From positions 1,101,501 to 1,165,500 of the forward strand of contig NZ_CP119968.1 in NCBI RefSeq assembly GCF_032163395.1: a stretch of 64,000 bases of DNA. The letters run 5' to 3'. Of this stretch, positions 26,803-35,135 are shown piece after piece. The notes under the pieces are model-generated. The model had not been told where the DNA came from, made no database searches, and worked only from the letters and a program-made list of their open reading frames with translations. This DNA is from Gloeocapsopsis dulcis. Lineage in GTDB: Bacteria; Cyanobacteriota; Cyanobacteriia; Cyanobacteriales; Chroococcidiopsidaceae. The first letter of the stretch is position 1; the number at the start of each line of letters is the position of its first letter. The position numbers and the translations under genes were made by a program.

Positions 26803-26943
26803 CTAGGACGGCTTTTTCTTTAGTCTTAGATTTCTAATGAGTTCTCTAAGCACGTCACTTTTTGTCCTACCAACAGATGAGCAATACTCTTCTAGAATCT
26901 CAAGCTCATACTCTTCAACTCTAAAATCTAATCGTTTTTTCAT
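26803..26943 (-). CDS. Small ribbon-helix-helix (CopG/Arc-like) protein inside the TnpB element
   Basis: 46 residues: MKKRLDFRVEEYELEILEEY then CSSVGRTKSDVLRELIRNLRLKKKPS. The pattern is a short polar beta strand (KRLDFRV), an amphipathic helix, a G-R-T-K-S turn and a second helix (SDVLRELIRNL). This is the classic RHH DNA-binding fold of small repressors and antitoxins. The stop codon lies in the left-end hairpin, so the gene belongs to the element. It is divergent from tnpB with 34 bases between start codons. That gap holds a near-perfect inverted repeat, and the gene has no Shine-Dalgarno, so translation is probably leaderless. Proposed role: repressor of tnpB and of itself (inference). 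Confidence 0.75.
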   Translation of the reverse strand: MKKRLDFRVEEYELEILEEYCSSVGRTKSDVLRELIRNLRLKKKPS

Positions 26944-26975
26944 AGTATTGTACGGATGTATGGTGTACAATACTA
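26943..26975. promoter_or_regulatory. Shared operator/promoter between the RHH gene and tnpB
   Basis: An 11-bp perfect inverted repeat: TAGTATTGTAC at 26943-26953 and GTACAATACTA at 26965-26975, centre spacing 11. Each arm contains TACAAT on the strand of the gene it faces, a -10-like box 3-7 bases before that gene's ATG. A dimeric RHH protein bound here would cover both promoters. Symmetry is seen; function is inferred. Confidence 0.65.
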
Positions 26976-26977
26976 CC

Positions 26978-28102
26978 ATGAAAACCTTGAAGTTTAAACT
27001 CTACAGTCATAAGCGAAATCGATACCTCAAGCAATCAATCAATGCTGCTGGGGTTATCTACAATCACTGTATTGCACTCTACAACCGCTACTACCGAATG
27101 TGGGGTAAGCATTTGAACTGTGCTAAACTTCAGGCTCATATTGCTAAACTACGCAAACGTAACCTATTTTGGCAACTAGTTGGATCTCAAGCGGTGCAAG
27201 ATATTTGTCAGCGCATTGAGAATGCCTATCAACTATTTTTCAAACATCACAAAAAAGGGGTTCGACCACCAGGGTTCAAGAAAGTTAAAAAGTATAAATC
27301 GTTCACCTTAAAACAGGCTGAATATAAGTTTTTGAGTGGCAATCGAGTCCGCATTGGGAACCAGATTTATCAGTTTTGGAAGTCTAGAGAAATTGAGGGA
27401 ACCGTCAAAACACTAACCATTAAACGTACCCCACTGGGCGAGCTATTTGTGGTTGTTGTAGTTGACAAATGTTCTGATTTAGAAGTCAAGTTCACGACTG
27501 GTAAGATAGCGGGATTTGACTTTGGGTTAAAGACATTTCTTGTTTGCTCAGACGGTACAAAAATTGAATCTCCCCAATTCTTGAAACAATCTCTAAACGC
27601 TATCCAGAAAGCTAGTAGACAACACTCCAAAAAGCTAAAAGGTTCATCTAACCGAGAACAGGCAAGGAAAAATCTGGTACGCAGGCATGAAGATATTTTT
27701 AACGCTAGGCGGGATTGGTTTTGGAAGCTAGCTCATGAACTCACAAACAAGTTTGACGTACTGTATTTTGAGACATTAAATCTCAAGGGAATGCAACGCC
27801 TTTGGGGACGCAAAGTCTCAGACTTAGCATTGGGGGAATTTCTGCAAATCCTAGAATGGGTTGCTAAGAAGAAAGGCAAGCAAGTAGTCTACATTGACCG
27901 TTGGTATCCATCCAGCAAAACTTGCAATACTTGCGGTCATATCCTAAAAGACCTTGATTTAGAAATTCGACAATGGCGTTGTCCGTCTTGTCAGTCAGTG
28001 AACGGGAGAGACGAAAACGCTGCTAAAAATATTCAAGCAGTTGGGGCATCAACTGTTGGGTTAGGCAATGTAAGACGGTTAAGAGCTGCAATTGCTGTTT
28101 GA
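26978..28102 (+). CDS. tnpB: RNA-guided endonuclease TnpB, IS200/IS605 family
   Basis: 374 residues from ATG 26978. The frame extends upstream, but that part is antisense to the RHH gene and is rejected. The RuvC-like catalytic residues appear intact: Asp in GFDFGLKTF, Glu in LYFETLNLKGM and Asp in NGRDENAAKNI. The zinc-binding CNTCG...CPSC pair lies between the last two. An N-terminal helix-turn-helix/OB-like portion begins MKTLKFKLYSHKRNRYLKQS. TnpB cuts DNA guided by an RNA from the element's right end. With all motifs present it is likely active. Confidence 0.93.
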   Translation: MKTLKFKLYSHKRNRYLKQSINAAGVIYNHCIALYNRYYRMWGKHLNCAKLQAHIAKLRKRNLFWQLVGSQAVQDICQRIENAYQLFFKHHKKGVRPPGFKKVKKYKSFTLKQAEYKFLSGNRVRIGNQIYQFWKSREIEGTVKTLTIKRTPLGELFVVVVVDKCSDLEVKFTTGKIAGFDFGLKTFLVCSDGTKIESPQFLKQSLNAIQKASRQHSKKLKGSSNREQARKNLVRRHEDIFNARRDWFWKLAHELTNKFDVLYFETLNLKGMQRLWGRKVSDLALGEFLQILEWVAKKKGKQVVYIDRWYPSSKTCNTCGHILKDLDLEIRQWRCPSCQSVNGRDENAAKNIQAVGASTVGLGNVRRLRAAIAV

Positions 28103-28172
28103 GCCTAGAATCCTCGCACTTATAGGGCGAGGAGTATGTCAAAGCCAGTTACTCTTTTAATCCTGAAAAATT

Positions 28173-28691
28173 ATGAATATGAAATCGTTGGTGCATCCTG
28201 CGGTTATTATTGCTTCTATATTAGGAATTTTCGGCTTAGTGTGGATAGCGCTACAGTTTAGCGTCACAATTGAAATTGAAGAACCTTTACCAGTTAATAC
28301 CATTCCCGCAACGCGATCGCCTGCTCCTACGCCAACAACACCAGCACAAGATGCTGTTGTACCCACACCGAATCCGGCTGCGACGAGTTCAGGAGCATTG
28401 CGCATGAGTAACCAAACAGATCAGCCCGTGCGAGTAGCTCTACTTGCCAAGCGATCGCCAAACACTTACACTCAAGCACCTGCCCATTGGGATTTTGCCC
28501 CCCTAGAAGGCAATGAGGAAGGATTAATTTTATCCTTACCAGAGGGAAGTCTCACGTTAAATAAGGGAGATATTGTCGTTGCCTTTGCTCAAGATGGTTC
28601 TGGGCGCTATTGGGGACCTTACGTTGTCGGTGAAACTCCTACTCCAGTTTGGAACAGTCAAGCTCAAGAATGGCAACTTACTTTGAATTAG
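28173..28691 (+). CDS. Membrane-anchored protein of unknown function
   Basis: 172 residues. One N-terminal membrane helix (about 8-30) is followed by a Pro/Thr/Ala-rich linker (about 42-75) and a globular domain of about 95 residues containing WDFAPLEGNEEGLILSLPEGSLTLNKGD. The layout fits a protein tethered to the membrane with its domain outside. I do not recognise the family. The next gene downstream is a membrane glycosyltransferase on the same strand, but a repeat-rich gap of more than 200 bases separates them. Confidence 0.7.
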   Translation: MNMKSLVHPAVIIASILGIFGLVWIALQFSVTIEIEEPLPVNTIPATRSPAPTPTTPAQDAVVPTPNPAATSSGALRMSNQTDQPVRVALLAKRSPNTYTQAPAHWDFAPLEGNEEGLILSLPEGSLTLNKGDIVVAFAQDGSGRYWGPYVVGETPTPVWNSQAQEWQLTLN

Positions 28692-28820
28692 GGGTGAGGA
28701 GTTAGGTGAGGAGTTAGTAGTTAGTTTTGAGTTTTGAATTTTGAATTAAAAGAATTTACTAAATCAACACTGTCTTCAACTCAACACTCAGCACTCATAA
28801 CTCTCTCAAGCACCCCTGCT
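28692..28820. repeat. Low-complexity intergenic repeat (GAGGAGTTAG / TTTTGAATT type)
   Basis: Tandem-like GTGAGGAGTTAG units and GAGTTTTGAATTTTGAATT, then ACTCAACACTCAGCACTC. This kind of degenerate intergenic repeat is widespread in cyanobacteria. Related G-rich or C-rich tracts occur at 38708-38740 and inside the ATPase gene near 24739-24780. Confidence 0.55.
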
Positions 28821-28927
28821 CCTCTGATCCCTTGCTTTCTACTGGAACTGACAAATTGTTGGCGAGTCATCTAATTTATCATTGGGTTACAATTTGCAAT
28901 TGCCTACAAGTATACATAATTAGCTGC

Positions 28928-30733
28928 ATGAAACTTAGGTTTGACCGTGCTTTGGATTCTTGGGGAAATACTGTAGATCGTCCAGTCCGAGCTTGGATTG
29001 TTGCGATTGTTTGGTTGTTAGTCATAGGCTGGCTAGCATTCTTCTGGAATTTGGGCAGTACCGGCTTAGTGGATGAGACAGAGCCACTGTTTGCGGAAGC
29101 TGCAAGGCAAATGACAGTGACAGGAGACTACATCACGCCATATTTTAATGAGGAAACACGATTTGATAAGCCGCCTTTAGTTTACTGGCTGATGGCGATC
29201 GCTTACTCAACAATTGGTGTGAACGAATGGGCGGTGCGTCTACCTTCGGCGCTTAGCGCTTTTGCGTTAGTTTGCTTAGGTTTCTATACATTACTATTTT
29301 GCGGTGCCGGCACTTCCGACTCTTACACTCGCTCCACACCCCGCAACGCAGTGGCTCATCCTCGCTCCTTCTTCTGTGCTGGCTTGGGTGCAGCGTTAAT
29401 CGCACTGAATCCGGAAACAATTGCCTGGGCAAGAATTGGTGTTTCGGATATGTTGTTGACAGGGTGTATGTGTAGTGCGTTGTTGTGTTTCTTCTTAGGC
29501 TACGCTCAACCATTAAAACCCCAAGTTCAAGTACGGTGGTATCTTGCTTTTTATGTACTTGTAGGGTTAGCAATCCTCGCCAAAGGACCTGTAGGCATTG
29601 TTTTACCAGGAATCATTGTCGGCTTATTTTTACTCTATGTCGGTAAGTTACGCGAAGTCCTGCGCGAGATGCGGATTCTTTGGGGCATTTTATTGATTTT
29701 GGCGATCGCAATTCCTTGGTATATCCTTGTGATTGGTGCGAATGGTTGGAATTATATCAACTCATTTTTTGGCTATCACAATATCGAACGCTTTACGGGT
29801 GTTGTGAATAATCACTCAGCACCGTGGTATTTTTACTTTTTAGTTGTCCTCCTCGGTTTTGCTCCTTGGTCGATTTATTTACCCGTTGCGATCGCCCAAA
29901 CGCAATTTTGGCAAAGATCCTACTGGCGTTCCGCCCACCGTTCAACACACCTGGGTTTATTTGCGCTAATTTGGTTTGGGGCAATTTTTGGCTTTTTTAC
30001 AATCGCAGTCACGAAACTTCCTAGCTATGTGTTGCCGTTGATGCCAGCAGCAGCTATATTGGTTGCGCTGCTGTGGAGCGATCGCCTCAATCGTCGAGAA
30101 GATCGTCGTCAACGCACTTCGCGCTTTTTATTGTGGAGTCACTGGCTCAATGTTGTGTTCTTACTAAGCCTGTCTGCTGGACTATTTGCGCTTCCTCACC
30201 TCATTGGCTCTGATCCGGCAATTCCTAACTTACGCGAATCAATTCAACAATCTAATTTACCAATACTCGCAGGGCTAATTTGGCTAGTTGCGGCGATCGC
30301 TGGCATATTCTTGATCATCCGGCGGTGCTGGCAAGGTTTATTAGCAGTAAACTTATTGGGATTTATACTTTTTCTTGTCTTCGTTGTCACTCCAGCTTAT
30401 CTTTGGATGGATCAAGCACGACAGCAACCACTACGGGAATTGTCGGCGATCGCCCGTCAGTTTGAACCCAACGAAGAATTAATCATGATTGGCTTTAAAA
30501 AGCCGAGTGTTGTCTTTTACACTCAGCGCCCAGTAACTTACGTGAGAGAAATCGAAAAGGCTGTTGCCTATATTCAAGAACTTCAATCTAATACACCACA
30601 ACCTTTTGCTGTCATGTTGTTGTCTTATCCACAAAGGCTACAACAATTGCAACCACAGTTACCACAATACCAAAACCTTGGTGAAGCTGGTGCTTATCAA
30701 CTTGTGCGAGTTGTCAAATCGAGCGAAAGCTAA
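28928..30733 (+). CDS. GT39/ArnT-like membrane glycosyltransferase
   Basis: 601 residues from ATG 28928 (MKLRFDRALDSWG); an upstream in-frame start at 28832 is less likely. About 11-13 hydrophobic segments. The first periplasmic loop has DETEPLFAEAARQM and the catalytic-type RFDKPPLVYW, as in ArnT/PMT lipid-phosphate-dependent transferases. It transfers a sugar from a polyprenyl-phosphate donor to lipid or protein outside the membrane. An unusual polar stretch (about residues 120-145, SDSYTRSTPRNAVAHPRS) interrupts an early hydrophobic region and looks like an insertion. Confidence 0.88.
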   Translation: MKLRFDRALDSWGNTVDRPVRAWIVAIVWLLVIGWLAFFWNLGSTGLVDETEPLFAEAARQMTVTGDYITPYFNEETRFDKPPLVYWLMAIAYSTIGVNEWAVRLPSALSAFALVCLGFYTLLFCGAGTSDSYTRSTPRNAVAHPRSFFCAGLGAALIALNPETIAWARIGVSDMLLTGCMCSALLCFFLGYAQPLKPQVQVRWYLAFYVLVGLAILAKGPVGIVLPGIIVGLFLLYVGKLREVLREMRILWGILLILAIAIPWYILVIGANGWNYINSFFGYHNIERFTGVVNNHSAPWYFYFLVVLLGFAPWSIYLPVAIAQTQFWQRSYWRSAHRSTHLGLFALIWFGAIFGFFTIAVTKLPSYVLPLMPAAAILVALLWSDRLNRREDRRQRTSRFLLWSHWLNVVFLLSLSAGLFALPHLIGSDPAIPNLRESIQQSNLPILAGLIWLVAAIAGIFLIIRRCWQGLLAVNLLGFILFLVFVVTPAYLWMDQARQQPLRELSAIARQFEPNEELIMIGFKKPSVVFYTQRPVTYVREIEKAVAYIQELQSNTPQPFAVMLLSYPQRLQQLQPQLPQYQNLGEAGAYQLVRVVKSSES

Positions 30734-30742
30734 AAAGACTGA

Positions 30743-33700
30743 CTAATGTGAGGCATGGAGTGCCAATGTTTTAATAATCTTGTCTAATAATTCTTGGATC
30801 GACAAGGAAGGAGGTAAAATTTCTGTGGCGATTCCTTGTAAAACTCGATCGAGTGTTATTTGTAAGTCTAAGCTACGATTTAAATTTTCCTGATGTGTTT
30901 CAAGTTGTGGATGTAATTGCCCAGTGAGTACCAAGATAGGTGGTAAATCTTCGTTTTCTAGATTTTGCAATGCTTGAAGAACATCCGAGTTGAGCTGGGC
31001 ATCTGCTAAGCAAATCAAAATTAAATCAACACTTCCTTGCCTAACTTGGGTTAACATTTCCACCCAAGAGTGGCTAATAGTTCCTTTAAAGCCAGCTGTT
31101 TCAAGATAGGGAATTAAAGCCTGGAACCACTCTGTCCCAGGTGCCAAGGAAGCTGTACTAAACGGAATATGTGTCTGTAAATCAGGTAGAGTTGCAACAT
31201 CAACAACTAAAATATTTGGTTTCCATTGCATCCCTGCGGCAAATTGCAACACAGATAATAATGTCTCTGGATCGCGTTTATCTTGTGGAAGTAAGCAAGG
31301 AAAAACGGCAAGCCCTTCGATTTGACTGGCAGCTTGCGTCGTTGCCGCATCTAATGTCACAATTGGTAAAGCTGCTAGCTGAGAAAACTGACTCAGACTT
31401 TTTAGATAAACAACAGGTTCGGCGATCGCTCCATCTAACAAGACAACATCTGGTTGCCAAATACTGACCAAAATTTCTGCTTGTTCTAAATCATCAGCCT
31501 CTAAAATTCGATAATGAATTTGTGATGTTGGTATGAGTGGTAAAGATCCACTTCCTACCAACCGCAAAATTGTGATGCAGTTCTTGTTTGTCGTCCTGAG
31601 AATTTGCGTTTCAGCATTGGCAACATCTTGACAAAAACGCGCCAAAATCTGCGGTAAAATTTCTGCAGGTACGGGTAAATTGATACATTCATCAGCTCGA
31701 TTTGCTAGCGCTTGCTCCTTTTCAGCTCTTGTAGTCGTCACAATCACTGGAATTTGACGCGTTGTGGGGTCAGATTTTAATAAAGTCAAGACATCCCAAC
31801 CCGAAAGCAATGGAAGTAAAGGATTTAAAAATATAATTCCCGGTTGGAGTCGGCGTGCTTTCTCTAAAGCTTCAGTTCCAGAACGCGCATTGACTACTCG
31901 ATAGCCTAAACTACCGAGTTGTTCTGTTAAATGGGCAATGTAACGAGGCGCAGCTTCAACAAGTAACACTAAACGGTTACTCAATTTTAAATTTTGGATG
32001 TTAGCTTTTGAATTGCGTTGTAGTATTTGCGACTTTTCACTCGTGCTTTGCAATTCCTCTTCAGAAATTGATAATCTAAAATCTGTTGGAGGGTGTGGTG
32101 GTAATAATAATGTAAAAGAACTGCCTTTACCTTCTTTGGATAAAAAGCTGACATCTCCACCATGTAAGCGAGCCAATGCTCTAGTTAAAACTAAACCGAG
32201 TCCTGTTCCCTTGAAGCGGCGTGTTAAAGGATTTTCGAGTTGTTGGAATTTTTGAAAAATCAGGTGTTGTTGCTGTTCAGGAATGCCAATTCCTGTATCC
32301 CAAACTGTAAAGGCAATCCAACCAGCCCAAGCACTTACCCGTAGTCCAATTTCTCCACCAGTTTCAGTGAATTTAAAAGCATTAGCAAGCAAATGAACAA
32401 GCATTTGTCGCAGTCGCAATTCATCGGCGACTAAGGTTTCTAAGCCTGGTTCAATTTCTAAGGTAAAACAATGTTCTAGTTCGGTTTGGGCGATCGCCTT
32501 CACAGAAACGTGACTGTCTCGCGCCTGCATTACTCGTACTTGCTCAAGGGCGCGATCGCAAACATTGCTAATTTTGACTTGCTCGATACTGAGCTTGAGT
32601 TGTCCTGTCTCCATACGGGTCAAATCTAAAATGTCATTAACGACACTCATGAGATGACGACCGCTTTGATGGATCAGTTTAGCATAACGGCTTTGTCGCT
32701 CGTTGAGTTCTCCTAATGCTTGATCTTTTAATAACGTAGACAATCCAAGGACTGCGGTTAATGGTGTTTTCAGTTCGTGGCTAATACATGATAAAAACTC
32801 ATCCTTTAGCCGATTAAGTTGAATTAAATCTGCATTTTTTGCTGCTAATTCGAGGGCTAGCTGCTGTTGTTCTGTCACATCTGTAGCGAGTAATAGCCAT
32901 AAATTTGGACTCATAGGTAACAGACGCGAGAAGCCTTGTGTTGAGCTTTGCTCAGTGTCGTTAATGCGAGCATCTAATTCTAAGTATTGTTCTTCCTGCA
33001 ACGGAATTTTGACAAACTCCCACACGCGCTCTTGACCATTGGGCAGCGACCAGATACAAATACACGTATTAGCTTGTGCACCTAGCTGACATCGATTTGC
33101 GGTTGCCATAAATTCAGGTTGCTCTAAGTTAGGCACGCGATCGCTGACACTTACAGCATCGTACTCGTCAGTCTTTTGGGAAATTGATAAGAGTTGTTGA
33201 GTGTGTAAGCTACTTGTAGCATTGTTGCGATCGTGGTTAGCTACTGTTACCACAACTTCAGAATTTGGTATTTGTTCTGATGAAGGCACTTGAGTTGTGG
33301 CTGCTGCTGAGTCTAGGATTGATTCTACTTTATGCCGTACTTCCTCTGGATCGCTAAGTCCGCCAAAATGTCTGCTCCAAGCTGAATTTTGCATGACAAC
33401 TTCTCCTGTTGTGGTTTGCAATATCAACGGGCAGGGTAATTTTTCTAAGAGTTGTACAAGTAAGTCTAGTACCAATTGATTTTGGCGATCGCTTCCCTGT
33501 TGCACCGCCTCGCTACTGACTTTGGCATTTAAGTATAAAAATTCTGATAACTGTACGCGATCGAGTAATCCCAGCAATTTTCCTGCTGGATCAACTAGCA
33601 CCAAGTCGCAACCCGTGTTTTGTTGTGGCAAAGACTGTAGATGTAAGCCCAATTCCTCTATTCGCAGCTTTGCTGGTAGAACAACAATCGGCTCTATCAG

Positions 33701-33937
33701 TGCATCTACTGTAGTTATCGCTTGATGTATCGTCTTTGTAGGCGCTTGAGATTCATCATACAGGTACAATAGTAACTTCGCTGTCGATAAGATTCCGATT
33801 GGAATTTGTTCTTCATTTACTATGATTAGGCGATCGCACTGCGTCTGTTGCAAAATCTCTAGCACTACTTTGAGCTGCGTTGTCTGTCTACAGCTCGGTA
33901 TCATAGTTATGAAATCGTGAAGCTCAGGATTTGGCAT
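30743..33937 (-). CDS. CBS-PAS hybrid sensor histidine kinase with degenerate receivers
   Basis: 1064 residues, cytoplasmic. Two CBS motifs occupy about residues 5-135 (possible nucleotide sensing), then a PAS-like segment about 155-190 and a second sensor segment about 280-360. The HisKA box is FLSCISHELKTPL (His about 387). HATPase boxes are NAFKF, DTGIGI and GTGLGL (about 515-585). The C-terminal half holds receiver-like domains that look non-functional. The first has LVEAAP for the acidic pocket and FLNPLLP, with Asn where the phospho-Asp should be. A second keeps LLDG but lacks other features. It lies upstream of kaiA on the opposite strand; involvement in clock output is possible but unproven. 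Confidence 0.9.
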   Translation of the reverse strand: MPNPELHDFITMIPSCRQTTQLKVVLEILQQTQCDRLIIVNEEQIPIGILSTAKLLLYLYDESQAPTKTIHQAITTVDALIEPIVVLPAKLRIEELGLHLQSLPQQNTGCDLVLVDPAGKLLGLLDRVQLSEFLYLNAKVSSEAVQQGSDRQNQLVLDLLVQLLEKLPCPLILQTTTGEVVMQNSAWSRHFGGLSDPEEVRHKVESILDSAAATTQVPSSEQIPNSEVVVTVANHDRNNATSSLHTQQLLSISQKTDEYDAVSVSDRVPNLEQPEFMATANRCQLGAQANTCICIWSLPNGQERVWEFVKIPLQEEQYLELDARINDTEQSSTQGFSRLLPMSPNLWLLLATDVTEQQQLALELAAKNADLIQLNRLKDEFLSCISHELKTPLTAVLGLSTLLKDQALGELNERQSRYAKLIHQSGRHLMSVVNDILDLTRMETGQLKLSIEQVKISNVCDRALEQVRVMQARDSHVSVKAIAQTELEHCFTLEIEPGLETLVADELRLRQMLVHLLANAFKFTETGGEIGLRVSAWAGWIAFTVWDTGIGIPEQQQHLIFQKFQQLENPLTRRFKGTGLGLVLTRALARLHGGDVSFLSKEGKGSSFTLLLPPHPPTDFRLSISEEELQSTSEKSQILQRNSKANIQNLKLSNRLVLLVEAAPRYIAHLTEQLGSLGYRVVNARSGTEALEKARRLQPGIIFLNPLLPLLSGWDVLTLLKSDPTTRQIPVIVTTTRAEKEQALANRADECINLPVPAEILPQILARFCQDVANAETQILRTTNKNCITILRLVGSGSLPLIPTSQIHYRILEADDLEQAEILVSIWQPDVVLLDGAIAEPVVYLKSLSQFSQLAALPIVTLDAATTQAASQIEGLAVFPCLLPQDKRDPETLLSVLQFAAGMQWKPNILVVDVATLPDLQTHIPFSTASLAPGTEWFQALIPYLETAGFKGTISHSWVEMLTQVRQGSVDLILICLADAQLNSDVLQALQNLENEDLPPILVLTGQLHPQLETHQENLNRSLDLQITLDRVLQGIATEILPPSLSIQELLDKIIKTLALHASH

Positions 33938-34331
33938 TGACTCTATGCTATCAATTCTCTAAATTATCGCTACAAGTGACAGATGCTCCAACGTTGAGCA
34001 GTAGAATCCCATCTCAAAATCAAAATTAGTAACAGTGGAGTATTTTTGTTGTTTTTGGTAACAAAGTGTATTGCTTAGCCATCTACATAAATGCAGATGC
34101 TGGCAAAGCAGCAATCGCATAACGACCCTTTATTTTAGGAACGCGATCGCTTACTCTGAAATAGTACCGCTTGCTATCTTACCTCAGCTTATTTTTAAGC
34201 AATTTTTTATCCCAGCATCGCAGTTACTATTTATTTAAATTAAGTAATTCTACCTTGACATGTCTAATCAGCTAATGGTTTGACTAACTCACTTTAGTGC
34301 ACAGCGAGCAAAAAATGTCTGTTTTGGAGTT
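33938..34331. promoter_or_regulatory. Divergent promoter region of the histidine kinase and kaiABC
   Basis: 394 AT-rich bases with one HIP1 site (about 34142-34149). A GGAG-type site lies just before kaiA (TTTTGGAGTT at 34322-34331). No specific operator recognised. Confidence 0.45.
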
Positions 34332-34676
34332 ATGGATGACCACAACAACACAAAAGCGCTAGTTTTTCGGCAAATGGATTTAGAACGAGAAAATTTGTTA
34401 CAACAACTCAAAGCAGACTATCGCCAAATTATCATAAATTACTTTGCAGGTAATGAAACCTCTAAGGGGAAGATTGATAAATTTATTCATAAAGTATTTG
34501 ACTATAACCTTCCAGTGCCGCAAATTATAGAAATTCACATGGATTTAATTGATGAATTAGCTAAACAACTAAAAGTCGAAGGACGGAGTGATGACATACT
34601 ACTTGATTACCGTTTGACACTGATTGATATTTTGGCTCACTTATGCGAAATGTATCGTTGTTCGCTTACTCGTTAA
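34332..34676 (+). CDS. kaiA: Circadian clock protein KaiA, short form
   Basis: 114 residues corresponding only to the C-terminal KaiC-binding four-helix domain: RQMDLERENLLQQLKADYR at the start, IDKFIHKVFDYNLPVPQIIEIHM in the middle, LLDYRLTLIDILAHLCEMYR at the end. The N-terminal pseudo-receiver of Synechococcus KaiA (about 280 residues in full) is absent; short KaiA is known from Anabaena-type cyanobacteria. It stimulates KaiC autophosphorylation. First gene of kaiABC, 61 bases before kaiB. Confidence 0.92.
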   Translation: MDDHNNTKALVFRQMDLERENLLQQLKADYRQIIINYFAGNETSKGKIDKFIHKVFDYNLPVPQIIEIHMDLIDELAKQLKVEGRSDDILLDYRLTLIDILAHLCEMYRCSLTR

Positions 34677-34737
34677 ATCCAAGAGATAATTTCTATAGTG
34701 TTTATTCAGATTTCTACATGACTCAAACCTTGCTGTT

Positions 34738-35058
34738 ATGAACGTACTCAAAAAAACTTATGTGCTGAAGCTGTACGTAACTGGAAATACTTATAGATCG
34801 ATCCAAGCAATTAAAACTCTCAAAAAGATTTTGGAAGAAGAGTTTCAAGGCGTTTATGCGCTAAAAGTCATTGATGTACTGAAAAGCCCACAGTTAGCAG
34901 AAGAAGATAAAATACTAGCAACGCCTACCCTAGCTAAGATATTACCATTGCCTGTCCGCAAAATCATTGGCGATCTATCTGATAGGGAAAAAGTACTCAT
35001 TGGTTTAGACTTACTATACGAAGAGCTAAAAGAAGGAGAAGACGCTGACAACGAGTAA
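34738..35058 (+). CDS. kaiB: Circadian clock protein KaiB
   Basis: 106 residues. The thioredoxin-like, fold-switching clock protein that binds the KaiC CI ring and sequesters KaiA. Conserved [43 protein letters not shown] and the acidic tail are all present. It lies between kaiA and kaiC in the standard order. Confidence 0.98.
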   Translation: MNVLKKTYVLKLYVTGNTYRSIQAIKTLKKILEEEFQGVYALKVIDVLKSPQLAEEDKILATPTLAKILPLPVRKIIGDLSDREKVLIGLDLLYEELKEGEDADNE

Positions 35059-35135
35059 GTATCTTTATTTTTATTGTTTGTAGTTAAAGTTAATAATTTA
35101 AAACCTGGCTTGAGCCAGTCTTATAACAGTAAATA

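Larger units (their letters stand above)
26795..28133 (+). mobile_element. IS200/IS605-type TnpB element with internal ribbon-helix-helix gene
   Basis: The left end has the hairpin CCGTC/GACGG at 26795-26811. The right end has a perfect 7-bp stem TCCTCGC 28111-28117 with GCGAGGA 28127-28133. There is no tnpA inside, so transposition would need TnpA in trans. Contents: a divergent 46-codon RHH gene and tnpB. The region around the tnpB stop and right-end hairpin is where the guide (omega/re) RNA of such elements normally lies. Exact termini are estimated. Confidence 0.8.

Noticed and set aside
26837-26977. Upstream extension of the tnpB reading frame by 47 codons
   Set aside because: It is antisense to the RHH gene and crosses the operator-like repeat; TnpB homology begins at MKTLKF (26978).
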